A DNA stretch of 6,288 nucleotides from Verrucomicrobiia bacterium (GTDB lineage: Bacteria; Verrucomicrobiota; Verrucomicrobiia; Limisphaerales; UBA11358), in NCBI GenBank assembly GCA_030044395.1, contig JASHVW010000442.1:1-6288 (forward strand), written 5' to 3'. The position numbers were made by a program, and so were the translations under genes. The notes below the pieces were generated by a model. The model saw only the letters and a list, made by a program, of their open reading frames with translations, ran no database searches and had not been told where the DNA came from. Positions 1 through 4,836 of this stretch are shown piece after piece; position 1 is the first letter of the stretch; the number at the start of each line of letters is the position of its first letter.

Positions 1-788
1 TGCCAAAAATAATCCGTGGCGATAACCGCACTGATTGTTGCGAGAATTATGGCCGCGCCCGTGGTGGCCGCGGCCTTTGCCTTTGTCCATGCCATAATTT
101 TCAATGCTCCTTTGATCAGGGTTAAGGTTGATGCCGAGGCCGTCGCCCCTTTGGCCAGCGCCACGGCCGAAATGGCCTGGTCCAGCCCCGTTGGCGCGGT
201 TTGAATGGAATTGGCTGAAATCATTTCCGCCACCGCCGCGGCTGTGGAATCAACGCCATGTTTCAAAAAGAATTGACGCAGCTTTTCCAACGCGCGGCTT
301 ACTCTCTTTTTCGCCGCCTCTTCGCTTGCGCCCAGCGACTCGCCCACTTGTTTCAGATCCTTGCCCTCATAAAAACGCAGCACGATGGCGTCATGATCCT
401 TAATGTTCAGTCGCGCCAGCGCTGCTTCCAACAGTGGAGCGATTTGCGTCCACGTGTCCGGTACGGACGGTTCATTCGAAATTGTTTGCATATACGCCTC
501 CTGATCGCGGCGCTGACGCCGCCGTTGAATCGTCATCGCGTTGGCTGATACATATCGCGCCGTCCGGCAGAGCCAGCCGGACAAGATGGTTTTGTCACCA
601 AGCGATTTTGCCTTTTGCGCCAGAATGATAAAGACCGCCTGCGTGATTTCCTCCGCCAGATGCGGTTCATGCGCTTGCCGCAACGCAACGGAATAAACCA
701 GGTTTACATACCGCGTCACCAATGCGGCAAAGGCTTCCTCGGAATGGCGATGGGCATACGACCGCACCAGATCCATGTCATCATTCAT
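1..788 (-). CDS. ECF sigma factor with C-terminal membrane-spanning extension (3' end outside window)
   Basis: This is an RNA polymerase sigma-70 family ECF factor, which would direct core polymerase to a specific set of promoters. The frame is open without interruption for 262 codons from the ATG at 788 (MNDDMDLVRSYA) to the left edge, where it is cut. Region 2 covers about residues 9-93: the 'AFAALVTRYVNLVYSVALRQ' helix, the 'LAEEITQAVFIILAQKA' core-binding segment, then 'GWLCRTARYVSANAMTIQRR'. Region 4 covers about 114-175, with the helix-turn-helix 'DLKQVGESLGASEEAAKKRV'. After an Ala/Ser/Thr-rich linker (about 180-225) comes a hydrophobic helix at about 240-258 (GAAIILATISAVIA), preceded by Lys residues, so it is a likely transmembrane segment. 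ECF factors with such C-terminal extensions are common in Verrucomicrobia and Planctomycetes, where no separate anti-sigma gene may be needed. The domain beyond the helix is not visible. No clear Shine-Dalgarno or promoter stands out upstream of 788. It is divergent from the secreted-protein operon. Confidence 0.93.
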   Translation of the reverse strand, partial: MNDDMDLVRSYAHRHSEEAFAALVTRYVNLVYSVALRQAHEPHLAEEITQAVFIILAQKAKSLGDKTILSGWLCRTARYVSANAMTIQRRRQRRDQEAYMQTISNEPSVPDTWTQIAPLLEAALARLNIKDHDAIVLRFYEGKDLKQVGESLGASEEAAKKRVSRALEKLRQFFLKHGVDSTAAAVAEMISANSIQTAPTGLDQAISAVALAKGATASASTLTLIKGALKIMAWTKAKAAATTGAAIILATISAVIATDYFW

Positions 789-819
789 CGTTTACCAATA
801 CATTTACGCAAACTGAAAA

Positions 820-843
820 AAGGGACAGTTATTTATGGTCCTT
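820..843 (-). other. Small hairpin with T-run upstream of the sigma-factor gene
   Basis: An imperfect inverted repeat pairs AAGGGAC (820-826) with GTCCTT (838-843), with one unpaired G and an 11-base AT-rich loop. Read on the minus strand, the second arm runs straight into six T residues, giving the outline of a weak factor-independent terminator just before the sigma-factor start at 788. It could instead be an attenuator in the sigma-factor leader, an operator, or a remnant of a dispersed REP-like palindrome. The stem is short, so function is uncertain. Confidence 0.3.
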
Positions 844-864
844 CATTTTGTAACAATCCCCGGC

Positions 865-894
865 TTGACTTATCGTAAGATTATGCCTTACAAT
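865..894 (+). promoter_or_regulatory. Sigma-70-type promoter for the secreted-protein/pseudopilin operon
   Basis: A -35 box TTGACT (865-870) and a -10 box TACAAT (889-894) are separated by 18 bases. Each differs from the TTGACA/TATAAT consensus at one position. The predicted start of transcription is about base 901, which leaves a leader of only about 22 bases before the ATG at 923, enough to hold the ribosome binding site at 907-914. The spacer contains a short inverted repeat, CTTA-TCG-TAAG (869-879), that overlaps the end of the -35 box and could be a repressor half-site or chance. The housekeeping look of this promoter suggests the operon does not need the neighbouring ECF factor. Confidence 0.65.
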
Positions 895-906
895 AACGGT
901 AACCTT

Positions 907-914
907 GGGAAAGG
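907..914 (+). promoter_or_regulatory. Ribosome binding site GGGAAAGG that decides the start at 923
   Basis: GGGAAAGG lies 8 bases before the ATG at 923. It would fall inside the coding region if translation began at the in-frame TTG at 905. That TTG would also lie only about 4 bases from the predicted transcription start and would add six residues ahead of a normal MKK signal peptide. ATG 923 is therefore preferred. Confidence 0.6.
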
Positions 915-922
915 CGTTTCTT

Positions 923-2140
923 ATGAAGAAGTCAAGTTTTTCGCGCTTTATCGGCCATTCTGGCTTGGCTGTCGCCGTTACCGGAATGATTTTTCCCCTC
1001 GTCGCCACTGCCCAGGTTATTGCCGATCCAATCTTTGGCGCTGCTCTCGGTCCCGCGGTGCGCATTATCAGCCCGGCAAACCATCAGGTCTTCTTTGCGC
1101 CCATTGATATCCCCATCTTCGCCTATACGCGATTGGATCCCGTGGGGGTGCGTTTCACCAACGTCGAATTTTATGCCAACGGAACCAATGACCTCGGTTC
1201 GGGCATCCGCCTGACTAACACGGCCGTCGCGGCATATGAAACGCTTGCCTCACCCGACCTAATGCAACCTGAACTGATCGCCCGGTTGCGCGGACTGTGG
1301 TGCTTTGTCTGGTCAAATGCTCCGGCGGGCGCTTACTCGTTGACTGCTGTCGCAACCGGAACCGACATTTCCACCGCTGTGGGCGGCACCGATCCCGGCA
1401 TCGAATCCATCGTCCGCACCTCGGCGCCCGTCAATATCACCATTGTCACTCCCATTATTCCTCCTCCGGAACCAACGAATATTGTCAGCATCGTGGCGAC
1501 CGACCCCATTGCCATTGCCGGAACAAATTCATCGTGGATTTGGTCATGCGCGACCGATGCCGTGCCCTCATGGGCTGACTGGCCGCCGACCAACTGGATA
1601 TCCCGCACCAATTGGGGACCGAAAGTTGCTCTCTTTACCGTGCGCCGGTTCGGCGATCTCTCGACTGACTTGCTCGTCAATTATAATGTTGGCGGCACCG
1701 CCACCAATGGGGTGGATTACGTGGCCTTGCCCGGTTTTGTGGACATTGCCGCGGACAGCGCCTATGCGCATATCCCCATCGTGCCGATTGACAGCGGCTC
1801 AAACAACATCCCCAAAACCGTCGTCCTGACGCTGCAAGCTTCCACCAACACGCCGCCGGATTATCTCCCCGGTTTTCCGCGGCGGGCCGCGGTGTTGATT
1901 CTGTATCATTGGCCTCGTCCCTTGCCGTGGCTGTTGCCAGGCGGCAGCTTCCATTTCGGCGCCAGCGCTCCCGACGGCGCATGGTTCACCATCCTGAATT
2001 CGACGGACCTGGTGAATTGGTCTTGCGTCGGCACCAACCAGGTCTTTCAAGGCTCGGCTGATTTCATTGATCCGAATGCGCCGAACAATTCGTCGGGATT
2101 CTATCAGATCACGCCACTCACTAATCCACCGATGAACTAG
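923..2140 (+). CDS. Secreted Ig-like/Calx-beta domain protein (verrucomicrobial surface protein)
   Basis: This is a predicted 405-residue exported protein, probably non-enzymatic and adhesive or structural. The start at 923 gives a standard Sec signal peptide: MKKSSFSRF, a hydrophobic core to about residue 28, then a likely cleavage VATA|QV at 30/31. Residues about 46-174 resemble a bacterial Ig-like domain, with 'VRIISPANHQVFFAP', 'VEFYANGTN' and the closing 'NAPAGAYSLTAVATGTD' and 'SAPVNITI'. A proline-rich linker follows (about 178-184). Residues about 186-328 form a Calx-beta-like domain with the hallmark 'LVNYNVGGTATNGVDYVALP' and 'IPIVPIDSGSNN', interrupted near its start by a Trp-rich stretch (six Trp at 205-231). 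The C-terminus (about 340-398) has 'AWFTILNSTDLVNWSCVG' and 'GFYQI', a module often ending exported verrucomicrobial proteins. No C-terminal membrane anchor or sortase motif is seen. Calx-beta folds elsewhere bind Ca2+, but clustered acidic ligands are not obvious here. It shares an operon with the pseudopilin 25 bases downstream. Confidence 0.88.
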   Translation: MKKSSFSRFIGHSGLAVAVTGMIFPLVATAQVIADPIFGAALGPAVRIISPANHQVFFAPIDIPIFAYTRLDPVGVRFTNVEFYANGTNDLGSGIRLTNTAVAAYETLASPDLMQPELIARLRGLWCFVWSNAPAGAYSLTAVATGTDISTAVGGTDPGIESIVRTSAPVNITIVTPIIPPPEPTNIVSIVATDPIAIAGTNSSWIWSCATDAVPSWADWPPTNWISRTNWGPKVALFTVRRFGDLSTDLLVNYNVGGTATNGVDYVALPGFVDIAADSAYAHIPIVPIDSGSNNIPKTVVLTLQASTNTPPDYLPGFPRRAAVLILYHWPRPLPWLLPGGSFHFGASAPDGAWFTILNSTDLVNWSCVGTNQVFQGSADFIDPNAPNNSSGFYQITPLTNPPMN

Positions 2141-2155
2141 GTTCACCCAAAAAAC

Positions 2156-2162
2156 GGGAAAG
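2156..2162 (+). promoter_or_regulatory. Ribosome binding site GGGAAAG of the pseudopilin gene
   Basis: GGGAAAG ends 3 bases before the ATG at 2166, and its GGGA core sits about 6 bases away. It closely matches the site used by the upstream gene. This supports the upstream ATG as the real start even though it creates a 40-residue pre-cleavage leader. Confidence 0.5.
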
Positions 2163-2165
2163 ATT

Positions 2166-3077
2166 ATGAAAAGAGGGACGTGTGGCTTATTCTTGATACC
2201 TGGTCAACGTTGGCTTCGTTGTCTCGAACAACGAGGACCGTTTTATCGGCGGTCGGGAATATCCAGATTCCCAAACCGAACGGGCTTCACGCTGATGGAA
2301 CTTTTAACGGTGATCACTGTAATTGGCATCCTCGCGGCGTTGCTCTTACCGGTACTGTCGAAGGCCAGGCAACGGGCCATTCTCGCAAAATGCCAGAATA
2401 ACTTGCACCAACTCAGCCTGGCGTTCTTTGTCTATGCAGGCGACAACAAGGCTTCGCTGCCCTCGTCAGGCGAAGTCGGAAACTGGGCGTGGGATTTGAA
2501 CTGGGATGTCGGCAATTCGATGAATCAGAACGGCATGGAGTGGAAAAGCTTTTATGATCCCGGCACGGCCAGTCGGTTTGACGATAAAATGAACTACGAC
2601 CTTTGGAACTGTTGGCACGTGGTCGGTCCTTCGCCGAATTCCATCCACATTGTCGGGTACGCCCTGACCTTGCCGTGGACAACATCCACCATCGCGACCA
2701 ATTGGAACTATTCGCTGACACCAGGCCCGATCAGCTATCCCCCGGCGGGCGCTCCAATGGGTGCGAGTTACAAGGGAGAGCCCTATCCCGAAATGCCGGC
2801 GCCGGTTCCTTCAGACCGGCCTCTCGCGGCGTGCGCCACCTTGGATCAGACAGCCCCCGGCAATTCCGGCGGCTATGACTATGCCCAACGTTACGAGTAT
2901 GATTGGACCGATATCGTCGGTGGATATCCGGTGCATAGCACCAGCGCACATTTGAAGGGATTATTTCCAGAGGGCGGCAATATTGTGATGTTGGACGGAC
3001 ATTCCATTTGGCGCAATTTTGACCTGATGAGTGATCGTGTAATCCCCGGGTGTGGACAGCCGGCATTCTGGTGGTAA
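2166..3077 (+). CDS. Type II secretion/type IV pseudopilin-like protein with C-terminal DGH motif
   Basis: This is a 303-residue prepilin-like protein that would be inserted in the inner membrane, cut by prepilin peptidase and assembled through its N-terminal helix. The class III signal is clear: 'NRTG|FTLMELLTVITVIGILAALLLPVLSKARQ', with Gly40 before the cut, Phe41 at +1 and the conserved Glu45 at +5, followed by a hydrophobic helix to about residue 64. 'CQNNLHQLSLAFFVYAGDNK' then matches the next helix of this family. The body (about 85-260) is rich in Trp, Pro and Gly. The C-terminus has 'HLKGLFPEGGNIVMLDGHSIW', a variant of the H-X9-DG motif typical of pseudopilin-like proteins in Planctomycetes, Verrucomicrobia and Lentisphaerae, but with 14 residues between His and Asp-Gly. 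Such genes are expanded to many copies in these phyla and their exact role is not known. The leader, at 40 residues, is long for the class. It begins 25 bases after the secreted protein's stop, so the two are probably co-transcribed. Confidence 0.9.
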   Translation: MKRGTCGLFLIPGQRWLRCLEQRGPFYRRSGISRFPNRTGFTLMELLTVITVIGILAALLLPVLSKARQRAILAKCQNNLHQLSLAFFVYAGDNKASLPSSGEVGNWAWDLNWDVGNSMNQNGMEWKSFYDPGTASRFDDKMNYDLWNCWHVVGPSPNSIHIVGYALTLPWTTSTIATNWNYSLTPGPISYPPAGAPMGASYKGEPYPEMPAPVPSDRPLAACATLDQTAPGNSGGYDYAQRYEYDWTDIVGGYPVHSTSAHLKGLFPEGGNIVMLDGHSIWRNFDLMSDRVIPGCGQPAFWW

Positions 3078-3086
3078 CACCGCCGG
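3060..3086 (+). terminator. Bulged hairpin over the pseudopilin stop codon, possible weak terminator
   Basis: CCGGC (3060-3064) pairs with GCCGG (3082-3086). Inside it GGTG (3070-3073) pairs with CACC (3078-3081) around a GTAA tetraloop, with a 5-base bulge on the left arm. The stop codon TAA (3075-3077) lies within the loop. No T-run follows, so it is not a canonical factor-independent terminator. Nothing else recognisable was found in the convergent gap 3078-3186, which has no coding signal. Confidence 0.25.
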
Positions 3087-3186
3087 ACAAACCATTGGGA
3101 TTCCATCAGTCGCGGCATTGGCCAGTCCGCACTTGCTCAAAGTCGTATTACTTCCCGCCTCCGACTTCAGTGTCGTCAAGCGTCCC

Positions 3187-3681
3187 TCACCCCCACCGCC
3201 GGATAAAATCAACGATCTCGGGAAAAGTTCCGCTCCGTGCCATTCGCACAAAGAAACCGGACGCGACGGCCCCAAGCAAAAGCCGTTCCTCCGCCGCCAG
3301 GCCAAGCAGCGCGCCCGCCAGCCAACCGGCATTGAAACGGTCCCCGGCGCCGACGCTTTTACGGGGGCTGGCACAGAAAGGCCCGTTCACCGTCACCGCG
3401 CCGGTCGCGGTTGCGCCTGTGGCCGATTTGATCAAATGGATGCCCACCTCCGAAATCTGCGCCCGCTCACGAAGCTCGGAAGCCAGCCGGCCGATGTCTT
3501 GCGGCTCTCCACTGGCTTCCGCCAGACCGAGCGTCCGCGCAATCTGGTTCGCTTCATTGCCGTTCAGGCTCAGGGTCGTCGGACCCACCTTCTCGAATCC
3601 AGCCAGTGCATCCAACATTCCCAGCAAATCACCCGGAGCGCGGCTCGCCGGGTCCGCGAGGTCCAGAAATATTTTGGGCCG
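3187..3681 (-). pseudogene. PfkB-family carbohydrate kinase, C-terminal half only
   Basis: This is the tail of a PfkB/ribokinase-family sugar kinase, which would transfer phosphate from ATP to a sugar or sugar-acid hydroxyl. Homology begins at 'RPKIFLDLADPASRAPGDLL' (codon at 3681) and continues for 164 residues to the TGA at 3187-3189. Visible elements, counted from that Arg, are an NxxE motif 'LNGNEA' (Asn40, Glu43) and the PfkB signature 'SVGAGDRFNAGW', with catalytic-base Asp114 and its anion hole. The N-terminal half, with the substrate-binding lid and the Gly-Gly motif, is absent. Directly upstream is the beginning of an enolase gene in another frame. The frame remains open to an ATG at 3798, but those upstream residues are only the out-of-frame reading of enolase and are not kinase sequence. 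The substrate cannot be told from this half. A fragment without its sugar-binding half is not expected to be active. Confidence 0.8.
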
Positions 3682-3832
3682 GTAGTTCCAGCGCTTCAAA
3701 TTGCCCGGTGGATGCCCCCGATGGCACCAGCCCGCGGCTGCGCATGCCGTTTTCAAGCGTGACCTCGGCCTCGATGGTGGGATTGCCCCGCGAATCAAAA
3801 ATCTGCCAGGCGGAAATGGATGCGATTTTCAT
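3629..3832 (-). pseudogene. eno: Enolase (phosphopyruvate hydratase), N-terminal 50 residues only
   Basis: Enolase interconverts 2-phosphoglycerate and phosphoenolpyruvate in the cytoplasm. The start at 3832 gives 'MKIASISAWQIFDSRGNPTI', then 'EAEVTLENG' and 'GLVPSGASTGQFEALEL'. These are the family's hallmark DSRGNPT segment and the Ser-Gly-Ala-Ser-Thr-Gly mobile loop that closes over the active site. Homology stops at residue 50 (about 3684). The frame then reads into PfkB sequence out of register and ends at a TGA at 3629, adding about 17 meaningless residues. A normal enolase has about 420-430 residues, so the catalytic barrel with the Mg2+ ligands and catalytic Lys/Glu is entirely missing. 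AAAGGG (3841-3846) sits 8 bases before the ATG, and the ATG overlaps the kinase stop as ATGA, so the start is well supported. It may be a catabolic-operon paralogue rather than the cell's only enolase. Deletion and assembly misjoin are both possible. Confidence 0.85.
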
Positions 3833-4836
3833 CCCTGAAACCCTTTCAACTGTTCGAACCAGGCTGCGGCAATCTCATTCGGGGAAAATGTCTCCTCCGT
3901 AAGATTTGCGCCGATAAATTGGCGCACGAAGTTTCGCCGTTCTTCGTCGAGATATTCAACGGGCGATTTGCCATCCACACGCGCGAGCATCAGCATTAGC
4001 AGCAACCGGCCGGTACGCGGCCCGATTTCCGCCGATGGCCGCGCAGCCTGATAGGCCGCCCAAAATTGCAGGACCATCGCCGGTATGCCAGTGTCCTTCG
4101 GCGCGTGAAACAACGCCTTCAGCAGCAGGTGATTCAAAAAGAACGCGAGGTCAAAGGCCGGGTCGCCATACCACGCGACTTCGCAATCCAGGATCACCAG
4201 GCGGTCGCTGCCGACCAGCATATTTTTCGGACTGAAATCTCCGTGGACCAGGCATTCGCGCGTGTTCTCGAGCCGCTTCGCTTCCGCGTGGAACAGTGGA
4301 TTCAACGCCGGATGTTTCGCGCCGGTGACCAGCAGGTAAGGTTCGATGCGCAACTGGAAAAAATTGCGTGTGGTGTCGAACACTCTTCGGACCTCGACAC
4401 CGCCTGCCGAGCGCCGGTGAATTTCCGCCAACAATCTGCCGGCGCGGGCGGCGGCGTCTGCGTCCGCGAATCCAGATAATAACAACTGTTTCCAGTTGGT
4501 GAAACCGCCGCCGAGGTGGTCCATCGCAAAGTAATTGCCTTCGGTTGAAACATGGCGCACCACCGGCACCGCCTCGGGCAGAAACTGCGCGACGTACCGG
4601 ATGTATTCCCATTCGGTGCGGTTGCGGTTGACGTCCGCAAACCAATCCGCCTTCACTTTCAATTTTGCCAGGGCGCGCTTGACCACAAATTTTTCACCAC
4701 CGTCCTCCACAACGTAAATCTCGCACGAGACGCCGCCGGCCAATGGCGTCAGCCGCGCGTCTGCTGAACGCACAACCCCGTCGCGCCGGAGCAAAGCCAA
4801 AAAATCATTGGTGGAAACTTCGGTCATGCGGTTCAC
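3829..4836 (-). CDS. APH-fold small-molecule kinase (aminoglycoside phosphotransferase superfamily)
   Basis: This is a 335-residue kinase of the APH/choline kinase/methylthioribose kinase superfamily. It would phosphorylate a small hydroxylated metabolite in the cytoplasm using ATP. The N-lobe shows 'LAGGVSCEIYVVED' (Gly34-Gly35) and the ATP-binding Lys53 in 'KFVVKRAL'. The C-lobe has the catalytic loop 'CLVHGDFSPKNMLV' (His198, Asp200, Asn205) and the metal-binding segment 'VILDCEVAWYGDPAFDLAFF' (Asp217, Asp225, Asp229). All key residues are present and the length is normal. Near the end, 'LARVDGKSPVEYL' looks like a subfamily motif. The GTG at 4836 overlaps the aldehyde dehydrogenase stop. 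An ATG at 4827 (MTEVSTN) is an equally plausible start, and neither has a clear Shine-Dalgarno, consistent with translational coupling. Its stop overlaps the enolase ATG. Aminoglycoside resistance is unlikely in this catabolic setting. A glycerate or sugar kinase role is an inference from the neighbours. Confidence 0.88.
   Translation of the reverse strand: MNRMTEVSTNDFLALLRRDGVVRSADARLTPLAGGVSCEIYVVEDGGEKFVVKRALAKLKVKADWFADVNRNRTEWEYIRYVAQFLPEAVPVVRHVSTEGNYFAMDHLGGGFTNWKQLLLSGFADADAAARAGRLLAEIHRRSAGGVEVRRVFDTTRNFFQLRIEPYLLVTGAKHPALNPLFHAEAKRLENTRECLVHGDFSPKNMLVGSDRLVILDCEVAWYGDPAFDLAFFLNHLLLKALFHAPKDTGIPAMVLQFWAAYQAARPSAEIGPRTGRLLLMLMLARVDGKSPVEYLDEERRNFVRQFIGANLTEETFSPNEIAAAWFEQLKGFQG

Noticed and set aside
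849..880. Possible ECF-type promoter (TGTAAC and CGTAA-like boxes) recognised by the neighbouring sigma factor
   Set aside because: The spacing of about 19 bases is outside the usual ECF range and the boxes are weak. The sigma-70-like boxes at 865-894 explain the region better.
905..922. TTG start at 905 for the secreted protein
   Set aside because: It would overlap the ribosome binding site at 907-914 and lie almost on the predicted transcription start. ATG 923 gives a normal MKK signal peptide.
2166..3077. Structural major pilin rather than pseudopilin
   Set aside because: The long Trp/Pro-rich body and DGH-type C-terminus fit the expanded pseudopilin-like family, and no pilus assembly genes are nearby.
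3050..3762. Two overlapping plus-strand open frames (211 and 236 codons) opposite the PfkB/enolase fragments
   Set aside because: They are low-complexity, Arg/Pro/Ser-rich readings antisense to clear kinase and enolase homology, with no signal peptide or domain. Their length reflects high GC content.
3682..3798. Extension of the PfkB frame upstream to an ATG at 3798
   Set aside because: These residues are the out-of-frame translation of the enolase start and do not resemble a kinase N-terminus. Kinase homology begins at 3681.
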